A DNA stretch of 64,000 bases, from contig SZPC01000010.1 in NCBI GenBank assembly GCA_030263475.1, forward strand, positions 8,423-72,422, written 5' to 3'. Positions 33,597-43,794 of the stretch are shown piece by piece (positions within the stretch are counted from its first letter, which is position 1; each line of letters starts with the position of its first letter). Both the position numbers and the translations under genes were made by a program. This DNA is from OLB4 sp002050165 (lineage in GTDB: Bacteria > Bacteroidota > Ignavibacteria > Tepidaquicellales > Tepidaquicellaceae). The notes under the pieces were generated by a model. It made no database searches. It saw only the letters and a program-made list of their open reading frames with translations, and was not told where the DNA came from.

Positions 33597-34409
33597 ATGA
33601 GCGATAGAAAATATTTAAATATTGAATATAAAAATATCCTCGTATCTGAAATTGAGAACGGGAACGGCTTATCGGTAGGATTGATAAGATTAAACCGCCC
33701 TAAAGCCATGAATGCGCTTAACGTTCCCACAATGGAAGAAGTTGTGACAACATTTGAAAATTTTGACAATGACAGGGAAATTGGTTGTATCGTAATCACG
33801 GGAAACGATAAAGCATTTGCAGCCGGAGCAGATATAAAGGAGATGGCGGAAGAAACGACAATCGGGATGCTTTTGAAAGATCAGTTTGCCAGATGGGATA
33901 GAATCAGGAAAATAAAGAAACCCATAATTGCAGCAGTAAGCGGGTATGCATTAGGGGGTGGATGCGAATTAACCATGACCTGTGATATGATCATAGCCGC
34001 TGAATCAGCAACGTTTGGGCAACCGGAAATTAACCTTGCTGTAATGCCCGGTGCCGGCGGAACACAACGACTTACCAAAGCAATTGGAAAAGCGCGTGCT
34101 ATGGAAATTATCCTTACCGGAAGAATGGTTTCCGCGCAAGAGATGTATGAAGCCGGACTTCTCACTAAAGTTGTACACAATGAAATTTACCTCGAAGAAG
34201 CAATTGCACTTGCAAAGGATATAGCCTCTAAGCCAGCAATTGCGGTTCAGCTTGCGAAAGAAAGTATATTGAATTCGATGGATACTACAATTGAAACGGG
34301 TCTCGAATTGGAACGAAAAAATTTCTATATGCTTTTTGCAACTGAAGATAAGTTCGAAGGAATGAATGCATTTATCGAAAAACGAAGGTCGGATTGGAAA
34401 CATAAATAA
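33597..34409 (+). CDS. Enoyl-CoA hydratase/isomerase family protein
   Basis: Hydrates trans-2-enoyl-CoA in fatty-acid or amino-acid breakdown. 270 residues, crotonase fold. The oxyanion-hole segments are AFAAGADIKEM near 78 and GYALGGGCEL near 120. Both catalytic glutamates are there: one in GGGCELTMTCD and one in FGQPEINLAVMPGAGGTQRL near 150, so it is a true hydratase type and not an isomerase missing one Glu. Short-chain specificity is likely but not proven. It stands alone; an acyl-CoA dehydrogenase is 16 kb away. Confidence 0.93.
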   Translation: MSDRKYLNIEYKNILVSEIENGNGLSVGLIRLNRPKAMNALNVPTMEEVVTTFENFDNDREIGCIVITGNDKAFAAGADIKEMAEETTIGMLLKDQFARWDRIRKIKKPIIAAVSGYALGGGCELTMTCDMIIAAESATFGQPEINLAVMPGAGGTQRLTKAIGKARAMEIILTGRMVSAQEMYEAGLLTKVVHNEIYLEEAIALAKDIASKPAIAVQLAKESILNSMDTTIETGLELERKNFYMLFATEDKFEGMNAFIEKRRSDWKHK

Positions 34410-34521
34410 ACTCTCAAAATTATTTACAGGTATATTATCACAAATGCAAATAAATAAAATTATACGTTGAAGTCATTTGCATTCCATGAACTATAATTAA
34501 CAAAATATTTCAGAAAAATAA

Positions 34522-35715
34522 ATGAGACGGGAGCTCGAACAAAAAATTATTGCACGGGAAATGTCAGCCATTAAAGAATTCAATGTGCTCGACAATGAAT
34601 CGGTAAAAAAAACCCGGCTGTCAGTCTTTTCAAAAAGGTTCATCATAAATCTGCCTCAACCAGTAATTGAAAGAAAAGATTTCCAAAGCGTAATTACAGA
34701 TTCCGTTCATTTGTTAATTAATTATTCAATCATTCCTTGCGCTACATTGATAGGGGAACTGTTCGGAGATCTGGATTCCCGGCAGAGCCTCGTTGTCGCT
34801 AAGAAACTCTCACTGTTCAGATTCTATAAATATTACCCTGATTCCATAATTAATTTTATTAAAGCGGAAGATAAAGTAGTGCTTCGCAAAACCGAAGTAA
34901 GCGAACTGTTAAAAGAAACCAACTCTGCACTTCTGAAAAAGTTCTCATCAAACATTACCGGTATTAAAATCAAAAACCTTTTCGTTCAGATTTTCAAATT
35001 GAAATATGTTGTTGAAGAGAAGATTAACCTTGATTCCACAATTTCAAAAGAGTTCATTAAAGATTTTTTGACGGATAAGAATTATATCGGCTTATTAGGA
35101 AAGGTAAATTCAATTCCGGAAAATTCTTTAGGTGAGGTTTCACTGAAAGACCTGATAAAATATTTAACCGGTAAAAATATAAGTAAATCTGATTCAGTGA
35201 ATGAAGATATAAATGAATCTGTGATTTTAACTGTCGCAAATGACGATTTATTACAGGATAAATCTACACAAATTATCAATGTTGAATTTGAAAATGAAAT
35301 TCCGACAAAAGATGTCAAGACGGAGCTAATTGTAAATGAAGATACAACCGAAGAAAAAGTTGTATTAGATCTCGCTTCTGATGAAATTTACTACTCAGAT
35401 GAATTATCGGATGCAGCGAATGACGAAAAATTATTCCCGACTGAGATAATAAAAGAGACGGTTATAGAAACCGGTGCCGGTGAGTTGAAGAGATTGTTCA
35501 GACCGTACGAGTTGAAAGCAATTTGTAAAAAGTTATTTGATAACAATAAAAGTGAATTGTTTACATTCCTAGGAGGATTGGAATCGTGTAATTCATGGGA
35601 AGATGTTGCATCCAATCTTAAAACACATTTTATGGAAAACGATGTTGATCCGTACGATGATGATGTGCTCCTGTTTGTTGACGTACTTCAGGAGCACTTT
35701 ACCAAATATTATTAG
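34522..35715 (+). CDS. Unknown protein with acidic central linker
   Basis: I do not recognise this 397-residue protein. It has no signal peptide or membrane helix. Residues 1-210 look globular and helical (KKTRLSVFSKRFIINLPQP, QSLVVAKKLSLFRFYKYYPD). Residues about 215-325 are an acidic, low-complexity linker rich in Asp, Glu, Ser, Thr and Val. The last 70 residues (LKRLFRPYELKAICKKLFDN, SWEDVASNLKTHFMENDVDP) again look folded and helical. Two domains joined by a flexible linker suggest an adaptor. The stop overlaps the stop of the convergent TonB receptor gene. No operon partner. Confidence 0.8.
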   Translation: MRRELEQKIIAREMSAIKEFNVLDNESVKKTRLSVFSKRFIINLPQPVIERKDFQSVITDSVHLLINYSIIPCATLIGELFGDLDSRQSLVVAKKLSLFRFYKYYPDSIINFIKAEDKVVLRKTEVSELLKETNSALLKKFSSNITGIKIKNLFVQIFKLKYVVEEKINLDSTISKEFIKDFLTDKNYIGLLGKVNSIPENSLGEVSLKDLIKYLTGKNISKSDSVNEDINESVILTVANDDLLQDKSTQIINVEFENEIPTKDVKTELIVNEDTTEEKVVLDLASDEIYYSDELSDAANDEKLFPTEIIKETVIETGAGELKRLFRPYELKAICKKLFDNNKSELFTFLGGLESCNSWEDVASNLKTHFMENDVDPYDDDVLLFVDVLQEHFTKYY

Positions 35716-38144
35716 AACCCGAATCCTTCATCCATCGGTTGAGAATCATCATTGTTTCTTCTCCGTTTCCTGTCTTGATTCCCTTCGTCCGTTCCGAATT
35801 TATAACTAATATTCAGGAACACATTTCTCGAATCCCATCTTCGTTCGAAGCTTTCAACGTAATTTTGGTCATCAATCCGTACCCTGAATTTTTGCGTATC
35901 GAACAAGTCACTTACTCTCAGAGTAAGAGAAAGTTTTTTATCGAACAGATCTTTTCGCAAAGCAACATCCATTCCCTGGAAAGGTTCTATCGTTCCTTGT
36001 GCTGAAAACCTTTCTCCGGAATAATAATACGATAACTGCAAACCAAAATCCGCCGGTAAATTTACTGAAGATGAGAATCTGGTACTCCACGAATAATCAC
36101 TCCTTTTAGTACCGATTCCGGATTCGCCGGGATCAACTTCACTTTTAAAATAGCTGAAACTCCCGGTTAAATTTAATTCTTTGAAGGGTTGAGTATTGAA
36201 AATGATTTCGCCACCGTAACTTTTCGCAGTTGCAAGATTATCAAATGTTGTCAACGTAGTTACGCTATCTAAAAGAATACTTGTCCTTGTAATATCATCG
36301 GTAGTATGTCTGTAAAAAATTGACGGGGTAATTGTTCCAAAATCGAAATAGTTAATGTAGTTCAACTCAAGTGAATTGGTGAAAGCAGGTTTCAATTTTG
36401 GATTTCCCTGATAAATATTTTGTGGGTCTGATACTCTTTTAAATGGATTTAACGACCACTGTCTGGGACGCTGTATTCTACGACTATAACTTATTTGTAA
36501 TTCCTGTGAAATTCCCAATTTTCTTGACAGACTTACCGAAGGGAAGAAATCTATATAATCGTTATCAAAATTTTCTCCGGTTGTTACCAAATCACCACGA
36601 ATTATTGTTTGCTCCGCTCTTAAACCAAATGAGAAACCAAAATCGGAAATGTTTCCACCAAGAATTGCATAAATACCGTGAACCTGTTGTTTGTATATAA
36701 ACCTGTTCGATAAAGTCGTATCAGTTACATATTGATTTAAAGAATAATTATAAAATCGGTTGTCAACGTCCAAATCACGTTTTGAAATATCTCCTTTATA
36801 GCCCGCTTCAAGTTTTAATTTTTCCTTGACGGGGTACGAGTAGTCAACGCGCAAAGAAAGGTTGTTTTCAGTTTCATCTGTAATTTCATTCAACCTTGTA
36901 GGTTCAGCAACTACCGGGAAAATGTATTCGTCGTCCGTAAAAACATTTTCATCATCTGTTTCGCGGTTAAAATTAAAATCGGAGGTAATTTTATGTTCTT
37001 TTTCGTCAAAGTTGTGTTGAAATCTCATGGAAATATCAATGTTGTCACCCTTTTCATTTTCATTACTTTTCCTTATATAATCTGCAATGAGGTTACCGTT
37101 AGCATCAACTTCTTTTGAAGCGGTAAACCTTGCGCTCGTCGGATCACCGGTTCGGTAGCTAAGAGTTAAACCAAGTAAAGTTGACTTATCGAACGAATAA
37201 TCAAATCCACTTGAAATTGAATTTGAGATTCGACGCCTGAAACCATTTGCAGTCTGCGAGAGTGAACTTGTCCCTGAGCTTAAAAATACACTCCTGGAAC
37301 TTGAACCACTGGATTCAAAATTAAATGAATTATAGTTAAGATTACCGAAAAAATTTAAATTGTCCTTGCGGAAGTTCAGATATAATCCACCGGTATATTT
37401 GTCTTTTGTGCCTGCATTAAGGGTAACATTACCATTATATCCGAAGCTTTCTGATTTCTTTAGTATAATGTTTATTATTCCTGTTGTTCCTTCAGCTTCA
37501 AATCTTACGGATGGGTTGGTAATTAATTCAACCCGATCAATCTGGTCGGCTGAGATTTGTTCGAGAATTATTGTCCGATTTGAGCCATCAAGCCCCGATG
37601 GTCTGCCATCAATCAGAATTCTGACATTTTCGCTCCCTCTCACACTGACGTTACCTTCAACATCCACCGTTACCGAGGGGACTTCACGTAAAACATCAAT
37701 CGCTGAACCACCACGTAAGGTCAAATTTTCCTCTACATTGAATATTCGTCTGTCACCTTTAAATTCAATCTTACTACGCTCACTCTCGATAACTATTTCG
37801 TCCGTTGTCATTTCACCCGATTTTAATCTGACTTTACCGATATCAAGAGAAGCGTTTCCTGAATTGAGCGTTATATCCGGAACTACGGTCGTACTATAAC
37901 CAATCATACTAATTTCCAATCTGTACCTGCCAAACGGAATTTCGTCTAAAAAGAATTTTCCGTCTAAATCCGTCGCACCACCTTTAACAATTTTATTATC
38001 GCTGTCTAAAAGCGAAGCTGATGCATCCGAAAGCGGTAGATCTGTAGAATTTTCCAGTACAATCCCAGATATTGAACCTTTCTGTTGGGGAAAAATTACA
38101 GATGTGGTTAATAAAAATACTGCTACAATCAAAAAAGTTTTCAT
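35712..38144 (-). CDS. TonB-dependent receptor, CarboxypepD_reg type
   Basis: An 810-residue outer membrane receptor that uses TonB energy to import a ligand. Signal peptide 1-20 (ending SVIFPQ); CarboxypepD_reg-like Ig domain at about 22-105 (GSISGIVLENSTDLPLSDAS); plug domain at about 115-225, with VDVEGNVSVRGSENVRILID and GIINIILKK; the rest is a 22-strand barrel of the OMP_b-brl_3 type. The end is basic and acidic (NQDRKRRRNNDDSQ) and not the usual aromatic strand end, though GFGF closes it. No SusD partner is next to it, so glycan import is not indicated; peptide, metal chelate or unknown ligands remain open. Confidence 0.93.
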   Translation of the reverse strand: MKTFLIVAVFLLTTSVIFPQQKGSISGIVLENSTDLPLSDASASLLDSDNKIVKGGATDLDGKFFLDEIPFGRYRLEISMIGYSTTVVPDITLNSGNASLDIGKVRLKSGEMTTDEIVIESERSKIEFKGDRRIFNVEENLTLRGGSAIDVLREVPSVTVDVEGNVSVRGSENVRILIDGRPSGLDGSNRTIILEQISADQIDRVELITNPSVRFEAEGTTGIINIILKKSESFGYNGNVTLNAGTKDKYTGGLYLNFRKDNLNFFGNLNYNSFNFESSGSSSRSVFLSSGTSSLSQTANGFRRRISNSISSGFDYSFDKSTLLGLTLSYRTGDPTSARFTASKEVDANGNLIADYIRKSNENEKGDNIDISMRFQHNFDEKEHKITSDFNFNRETDDENVFTDDEYIFPVVAEPTRLNEITDETENNLSLRVDYSYPVKEKLKLEAGYKGDISKRDLDVDNRFYNYSLNQYVTDTTLSNRFIYKQQVHGIYAILGGNISDFGFSFGLRAEQTIIRGDLVTTGENFDNDYIDFFPSVSLSRKLGISQELQISYSRRIQRPRQWSLNPFKRVSDPQNIYQGNPKLKPAFTNSLELNYINYFDFGTITPSIFYRHTTDDITRTSILLDSVTTLTTFDNLATAKSYGGEIIFNTQPFKELNLTGSFSYFKSEVDPGESGIGTKRSDYSWSTRFSSSVNLPADFGLQLSYYYSGERFSAQGTIEPFQGMDVALRKDLFDKKLSLTLRVSDLFDTQKFRVRIDDQNYVESFERRWDSRNVFLNISYKFGTDEGNQDRKRRRNNDDSQPMDEGFGF

Positions 38145-38209
38145 TCTTAAGATTTAATGTTAAAATCTCCCCCGAACTTAGACATATTTTTTTTAAAATA
38201 GTTTAAATC

Positions 38210-38235
38210 AAAATGCGGGTTTCCGCCCGCATTTT
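38210..38235 (-). terminator. Rho-independent terminator
   Basis: AAAATGCGGG and CCCGCATTTT form a perfect 10-bp stem with a 6-base loop (TTTCCG). It lies 130 bases after the thioredoxin-TPR gene in its direction of transcription and separates it from the TonB receptor gene. A-rich and T-rich flanks allow activity on both strands. Confidence 0.85.
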
Positions 38236-38364
38236 ATCTGATAATAAATTTTCCGGTTTAAAAGTTTCTTAACGTAACCCGTTAGTTACAAAAAAACTGG
38301 CTGAAGAATGTTTCGCAAGCTCCTCCTTTTTACCAAAAATTTCCTTTCTATTGCAAATTCTCCT

Positions 38365-39429
38365 TTATTCCCCGAGCGCTTTTACAATTTTATTCTTTTG
38401 CTCTTTATACAATTTTCTATACGACCATAGTGAAAGTGATTTGTTGATGTATTCGTTCGCCTTTTCAAAATTTCCCATTTGATATTCAAGCTCAGATCTG
38501 ACATAATCAACTCCGGCAACAAATATCATTCCCTGAAGATATGGTTCAGCCTTATTCGTAAATTCCATAACCGATAATCTCTCTTCATTGGTTGCATTTG
38601 AATCTCTCATAACTTTACTTGCTTTTCCGAGATAATATTGTCCGATATAAAACTTTACAAATTCATCATCCGGATATATTGCTTCAATATTTTTAATAAC
38701 TGACTGAATCTCCGCATCATCTTTTGACTCGAACGATTCATTCAGAAAAGTCAATGCAATATCTCTCGTTAGCGCATTATCAGGATACATCTCAACTAAC
38801 TCTTTCATCTTTTGATTATCCTCATTTATTATTGCAAGCATCATTTCAGCATCTTCACGATAATCACTGTCAGTTTCCGAAACTTTTTTATAAAACTGAA
38901 TTGCCTCTTCGTTATTTCCATCCGAATATAACCTTTCAGCATAATAGTACAAAACTTTCGGATCGTTTGAACCTTTATCAACTTCAGTTTTCAGATACTC
39001 CATTGTAAGACCATCAACAATTATCTGTTTTGCATAGTCAAGGAATTCTTTCGGCGGCATATATCCGGCTACTCTTCCCAGCTCTTTCCCTTCACTGTTA
39101 AGATATATTGTTGTCGGGAAACCACGAGCCTCGAATTCTTCAGCCAACCTGATACCATCACCTTTCTCGGCATCTATTTTAAGATTTATCAGATTAGCAT
39201 TTACAAAATCTGCAAACTCTTCATTTGTAAAAACTCTCATTTCAAGATTTCTGCACCAGATGCACCATTCGGTATTAAAGTCTATCATAATACCTTTATT
39301 TTCCTTCGCGGCAAGTAAAAGCGCTTCTTCGTATGTGCCATCAAAAAAATTGACCTTGTTTCCATAGTCATCGGCAATAACTGAACACGCCATAACAAAA
39401 AAGGTAAAAATCAAAATTATTGTCTTCAT
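38365..39429 (-). CDS. Secreted thioredoxin-fold protein with TPR repeats
   Basis: A 354-residue periplasmic protein. Signal peptide 1-19, ending in SVIA; the Cys at 15 in VMACSVIA could alternatively make it a lipoprotein. The thioredoxin domain spans about 22-140: IDFNTEWCIWCRNLEMRVF gives the CIWC redox centre near 56-59, and ARGFPTTIYL the cis-proline near 106. The C-terminal 200 residues are helical TPR-like repeats (YYYAERLYSDGNNEEAIQFY and following). It resembles the DUF255/thioredoxin_7 group (DsbD gamma/YbbN-like). Disulfide reduction of envelope proteins is likely; a link to cytochrome c thiols, given the missing ccmG, is a hypothesis only. Confidence 0.88.
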   Translation of the reverse strand: MKTIILIFTFFVMACSVIADDYGNKVNFFDGTYEEALLLAAKENKGIMIDFNTEWCIWCRNLEMRVFTNEEFADFVNANLINLKIDAEKGDGIRLAEEFEARGFPTTIYLNSEGKELGRVAGYMPPKEFLDYAKQIIVDGLTMEYLKTEVDKGSNDPKVLYYYAERLYSDGNNEEAIQFYKKVSETDSDYREDAEMMLAIINEDNQKMKELVEMYPDNALTRDIALTFLNESFESKDDAEIQSVIKNIEAIYPDDEFVKFYIGQYYLGKASKVMRDSNATNEERLSVMEFTNKAEPYLQGMIFVAGVDYVRSELEYQMGNFEKANEYINKSLSLWSYRKLYKEQKNKIVKALGE

Positions 39430-39526
39430 AATATTATTTTGGTTTGTTCAAATCTATTTTATTTAAAAATTAAATTGAATATCATTAATCAGAGCTTATA
39501 ATTTTAAATATAAAACTATAAATAAA

Positions 39527-40309
39527 ATGGGAAAAGGAATTCTCAGTATATTTATTTTTTTGCAGTCTGTTTTCGTATATTCGCAAACTACTACAACACC
39601 TGATACAGAAAAAAAATTCTATACCGGATTTGGAACCTCCGTTTCATCTTATATCGGTGAAGATTTCGGTAGCAGATATTCAATCCGTTCATTTTTTAAT
39701 AACTATGACAGTTACTACAACCAATCCTACAATTCTAATCCGGCTTTCGGCGTATTTCCTCTGAACCTGCAATTTAACTTCGGTTACAGATTCAACGATA
39801 AAATTGCAACTGAGCTTGAAACGTCTTTTATCTGGCATGCCCGCGGGTATATGACTAATCCGGACTTTCAAACGGGTACGCTATCCGGTGGTCGTTATTA
39901 TTCCGACAGATACGATTATTCAAGTATGATGGCTGTCCCGCTTTTTATAAATATGAAGTATAGCCCGTTTGGTGAATACTACAACAGTCTGATTTTTAAA
40001 ACAGGTTTTGGTTTTCAATATGTTTCAGAATCGATAGACCGGGTAAGAAAAATTTATGAAGAATCGTACTATTATACATACTTTACGGAATATCTGCTCG
40101 GTACCACCACTGCTTCTAAGTTTATGCCAGGTATAAAAATCGGCGCCGGGTATCTTGGGGAAATTGGCGATGGATTTTTAAACGAGACTGATATTACTTA
40201 TACATTGTTTTTCAACAACAATAAAATTTCCGGTAATCCTCTGGCAATTAATACATCCGGCAAGATAGGTATGATTTCATTGAATACCAGAATTTATCTG
40301 GTCTTTTGA
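39527..40309 (+). CDS. Outer membrane beta-barrel protein, unknown
   Basis: A 260-residue protein with a signal peptide (about 1-19, ending VYSQ) and a sequence rich in Tyr, Phe, Ser and Gly with alternating strand pattern, ending in LNTRIYLVF, an aromatic-terminated last strand. That is how 8-10 stranded outer membrane barrels look. ELETSFIWHARGYM and SPFGEYYNSLIFKTGFGF are readable strand pairs. No family can be named, and no catalytic motif is visible. It stands between a thioredoxin-type gene on the other strand and the penicillin acylase gene. Confidence 0.78.
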   Translation: MGKGILSIFIFLQSVFVYSQTTTTPDTEKKFYTGFGTSVSSYIGEDFGSRYSIRSFFNNYDSYYNQSYNSNPAFGVFPLNLQFNFGYRFNDKIATELETSFIWHARGYMTNPDFQTGTLSGGRYYSDRYDYSSMMAVPLFINMKYSPFGEYYNSLIFKTGFGFQYVSESIDRVRKIYEESYYYTYFTEYLLGTTTASKFMPGIKIGAGYLGEIGDGFLNETDITYTLFFNNNKISGNPLAINTSGKIGMISLNTRIYLVF

Positions 40310-40462
40310 TTTTACCTCTAAATGAAAACCCGAATTAGGTATTTTACATATCTGTAAACCAAACGGTAACCGAAAGTTTTTGCGGAGATCTTGTTTCGCG
40401 GATTAACGCTTTCAGTATTCCGCTTTTTCTTTTTTCCAAAATACTTTAGCTCAGTTTAAACT

Positions 40463-42976
40463 TTGAACTTTCTGCTTAAAAATCTCATAGGGATTGTTAT
40501 CTTTTTAGTTGCTGCGGCTTTTACTTTGTTCTTCCTGTTCTCCGATTTATCTGAAAGGTCATTCTATAAAACTGATGGTGCTATACTCCTGACATCTCTT
40601 GAGGACACTGTTAGTATTGCATTTGATAATTACGGCGTCCCTTCAATTAACGCATCAAATGAAAAAGATATTTATTTTGCTCTCGGTTATATACACGCAC
40701 AGGACAGGCTTTGGCAAATGGATTTAACCCGGCGGGTTGCGGAAGGAAGGCTTGCTGAAATTTTGGGGAAAGAGGTTCTCGATTTTGATATCTTGTTCAG
40801 GACTATAGGAATATACAAAACATGTTATCAACTATATGACTCTATTTCTCCAAAATCAAAAGATATTCTTGAAAGCTATTCGCTCGGTATTAACTCTTTT
40901 ATCCGTTCAAACTTAACTAATCTGCCTTTCGAGTTCGATGTTCTTGATTACAAACCTGATCCATGGAAACCTGAACATTCTTTAATGGTTATTCGCTTAA
41001 TGGCATGGGATCTGAATACTTCATGGTACGCTGATCAATTGTTTACAGACCTAAGGAACAGGTTCGGCGAAGTTCTTGTCAAAGATTTAATTCCGGATTA
41101 TTCTCCCAACGGACCCTTTGTAATCAAAGAAAACGGAAATGGAGGTGTAGCCGGTGATACAATTAACTTATCAGCTGACATTCGCCCGAAATCCGGGGGC
41201 TATGATAATCTATCGCGGGAATTTGTTGGAAAGATTCTTAACTACAGGAATTATTTCGGACTTAGTATGAATGCACAGGGTAGCAACGCGTGGGTAATTT
41301 CATCTGAAAGATCAGATAGCCGGAAACCTATACTGGCGAACGATCCACACCTTCAACTTTCAGTTCCTTCGAAATGGTACGAGGTAAAATTTACTAACAC
41401 TTCCAATGGAAATTTTGTAGCTGGGTTTTCCATCCCCGGGGCGCCGGGTATAGTTGCCGGAAGGAATAACTGTATAGCCTGGGGTGTTACCAATCTGATG
41501 AACGACGACTCTGATCTTTTGCTGTTGAATAAAAAATCAACTTCGTATATTTACGATAGTACCACTTATCAACTGGATAGTACTTTAGAGGAAATTAATA
41601 TTAAAGATGAAGTTGATGGACATATTTTCGTTACTTACAGTACTGTCGCCGGACCGGTTGTCTCAGGACTTAATAGAATGGGTTTTGCCTCAGAGAAAAA
41701 ACTCATCACAGGTGGTGATAAATTGCTTGTTCTTCAATGGACCGGATTTCATAAAAGTGATGAAATCCTCTCATTTCACAAACTCAATTTTGCAAAAGAC
41801 TGGTCACAATTCAGAAATTCCTTCCGGGATTACAATGCTCCGGCGCTGAATTTCGTTTACGCTGATACTTCAGGAAATATTGGATATCAGGTTGCCGGTT
41901 TCATACCGATTAGAAATAATAATTCACAAAATACTGAACAAGGATTCTACAATCCTTCCGGTAAAACATGGTCTTCATTTATTCCTTTCGATAACCTTCC
42001 GTTTGTTCAAAACCCTGATACCGGCTTTATAGTAACAGCAAACAATCCCCCGCTAAAAAATTCAGGTTACTATATTTCATATTTGTTTGAGCCACACTAC
42101 CGTGCTGAAAGAATAGAGGAAATTATATCTTCAAGGGTTCTATTCTCACCTGAAGAATTTGAGCTACTGCAAAATGATGTTTACTCTCATCAGGCACAGG
42201 AATTTCTTTCTTATTTATTTGAGGCAGCAAATGATTCAATTGGTATTGAACCTGAATATTCTGAATATCTCAGTTTATTAAAAAACTGGAACTATCAAAT
42301 GTTACCGTCTTTGCCACAACCAACAATTTTTGCAACTTTCGAGTTGATGCTATACAAGAATATTTATTTAATCAGATTTGGAGATGAACTGTTCAGAGAT
42401 TATGTGTTAATAAAAAATATACCTGTGCGAAATACATCTAAATTACTAAGAGGGAAAAAATCCTGGCTTTTCAATCTTGATCCGTTATCCGTGATACCTG
42501 TTCCGGCAAATGAAATCCTTAAACTGAGTTTTTATGAAGCCATAGATAAGCTCATCGAAGTAAGTGGAACACCGAACTATGATAATTGGACCTGGGCAGA
42601 GTATCACAAGGTCATTTTAAAGCATCCACTTGGAAGCGTACCTGCACTTGAAAATGTATTGAACATTGGTCCGTTTGGAGCAGGTGGCAGCGGCACTACT
42701 GTATTATCTTCCGAGTACCAATTCTCAAATTCATCATCCGATTTCAATTTCATTGCAACCATTGGTTCATCTATGAGAATGATTACAGATTTGAACGACA
42801 ATTTTAAAATGATAACCGTTAATTCTACCGGTCAGTCAGGTCAACCGCTACACCCGCATTACAGAGACCAGTTCAGGTTATGGTTGTTTGGCGAATATAA
42901 AGAACTCAATATTTCAGCAGAAACGAATATTACTTCCGGCGCTTCATCAATTCTTAAATTAATCCCGACTGATTAA
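40463..42976 (+). CDS. Penicillin acylase family Ntn-hydrolase
   Basis: An 837-residue periplasmic amidase precursor of the S45 family. An N-terminal helix (about 5-27) is the signal or anchor. IYFALGYIHAQDRLWQMDL near 75-93 is the alpha-chain signature. Autocleavage would occur before the Ser in NAQGSNAWV, near residue 274, which becomes the N-terminal nucleophile of the beta chain; ANDPHLQLSVPSKWYEV and IAWGVTNLMNDDSDLLL follow as usual. Natural substrates in this group may be acyl-homoserine lactones, lipopeptides or phenylacetyl amides. It starts at TTG. The rsmA start overlaps its stop (TAATG). Confidence 0.94.
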   Translation: MNFLLKNLIGIVIFLVAAAFTLFFLFSDLSERSFYKTDGAILLTSLEDTVSIAFDNYGVPSINASNEKDIYFALGYIHAQDRLWQMDLTRRVAEGRLAEILGKEVLDFDILFRTIGIYKTCYQLYDSISPKSKDILESYSLGINSFIRSNLTNLPFEFDVLDYKPDPWKPEHSLMVIRLMAWDLNTSWYADQLFTDLRNRFGEVLVKDLIPDYSPNGPFVIKENGNGGVAGDTINLSADIRPKSGGYDNLSREFVGKILNYRNYFGLSMNAQGSNAWVISSERSDSRKPILANDPHLQLSVPSKWYEVKFTNTSNGNFVAGFSIPGAPGIVAGRNNCIAWGVTNLMNDDSDLLLLNKKSTSYIYDSTTYQLDSTLEEINIKDEVDGHIFVTYSTVAGPVVSGLNRMGFASEKKLITGGDKLLVLQWTGFHKSDEILSFHKLNFAKDWSQFRNSFRDYNAPALNFVYADTSGNIGYQVAGFIPIRNNNSQNTEQGFYNPSGKTWSSFIPFDNLPFVQNPDTGFIVTANNPPLKNSGYYISYLFEPHYRAERIEEIISSRVLFSPEEFELLQNDVYSHQAQEFLSYLFEAANDSIGIEPEYSEYLSLLKNWNYQMLPSLPQPTIFATFELMLYKNIYLIRFGDELFRDYVLIKNIPVRNTSKLLRGKKSWLFNLDPLSVIPVPANEILKLSFYEAIDKLIEVSGTPNYDNWTWAEYHKVILKHPLGSVPALENVLNIGPFGAGGSGTTVLSSEYQFSNSSSDFNFIATIGSSMRMITDLNDNFKMITVNSTGQSGQPLHPHYRDQFRLWLFGEYKELNISAETNITSGASSILKLIPTD

Positions 42977-43794
42977 TGTCGCTCTCTTCAAAAGAGAAAT
43001 ATAAAATTTTTAAACCTAAAAAATTTCTCGGACAAAACTTTCTTACAGATGAAAATATTTCCAGAAAGATTGTAGCGTCGCTTGACATTAAATCCAGCGA
43101 TAAGGTAATTGAAATAGGTCCCGGATATGGCGCTCTTACGAAATTTCTGGTAAACTCAAAATGTGATTTCATCGCAATTGAAATTGACAGATCCATTGCC
43201 GGTAAATTACGCGATAAGTACAATGGAATTTCCATAATCGAAAAAGATTTCCTTGATGTATCGCTGAAAGACCTCGCAGGAAATAAAAAAATTAAGATCG
43301 TTGGGAATATACCGTATAATATTACTTCACAGATTTTATTTAAATTTTTCGATGACAGGGATGTGATAAAAATGGCTGTCGTAATGATGCAAAAGGAAGT
43401 AGCTCAAAGATTAGTAGCAACGAAAGGAACAAAAAATTACGGGATACTTTCACTCAACGCACAGATATATTCCGATATTAAAAAACTTTTCACAGTACCG
43501 CCTACTGCATTTTTCCCGAAACCTGCGGTTGATTCAATGGTTTTGAGTTTCAGTTTTTTGAGGAAAGTTGATTTTATAAAAAATCATTCATTGTTCCGTG
43601 AATTTCTGAGAGCAGCTTTTTCGCAAAGGAGAAAAACTTTACGAAATTCATTGAAATCATTTTTTGAAAACTACCAAACTAACGTGAATAGTTTATCAAC
43701 GGATTTGAGTCGCCGGTCCGAATCACTCGCAATTGACGAGATTATTGATTTATATAATGAAATTCTGAGTTCTTCACATATCCCAAATCCATGA
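42976..43794 (+). CDS. rsmA: 16S rRNA dimethyladenosine transferase
   Basis: RsmA (KsgA) dimethylates two adjacent adenines near the 3' end of 16S rRNA (A1518 and A1519 in E. coli numbering), a late ribosome-assembly step. 272 residues. Signatures: PKKFLGQNFLTDENISRKIV near 15-35, SAM-binding EIGPGYGALTKFL near 48, and catalytic NIPYNITSQILFKF near 112. The C-terminal domain is complete with AFSQRRKTLRNSL. It overlaps both the penicillin acylase gene and mfd, which starts 4 bases before its stop. Confidence 0.96.
   Translation: MSLSSKEKYKIFKPKKFLGQNFLTDENISRKIVASLDIKSSDKVIEIGPGYGALTKFLVNSKCDFIAIEIDRSIAGKLRDKYNGISIIEKDFLDVSLKDLAGNKKIKIVGNIPYNITSQILFKFFDDRDVIKMAVVMMQKEVAQRLVATKGTKNYGILSLNAQIYSDIKKLFTVPPTAFFPKPAVDSMVLSFSFLRKVDFIKNHSLFREFLRAAFSQRRKTLRNSLKSFFENYQTNVNSLSTDLSRRSESLAIDEIIDLYNEILSSSHIPNP

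Noticed and set aside
34005..34403. Minus-strand frame of 132 residues
   Set aside because: Antisense to the enoyl-CoA hydratase, rich in Phe, Cys and His as expected for a shadow.
37360..37899. Plus-strand frame of 179 residues
   Set aside because: Antisense shadow of the plug and N-terminal part of the TonB receptor; serine- and leucine-rich without any family signature.
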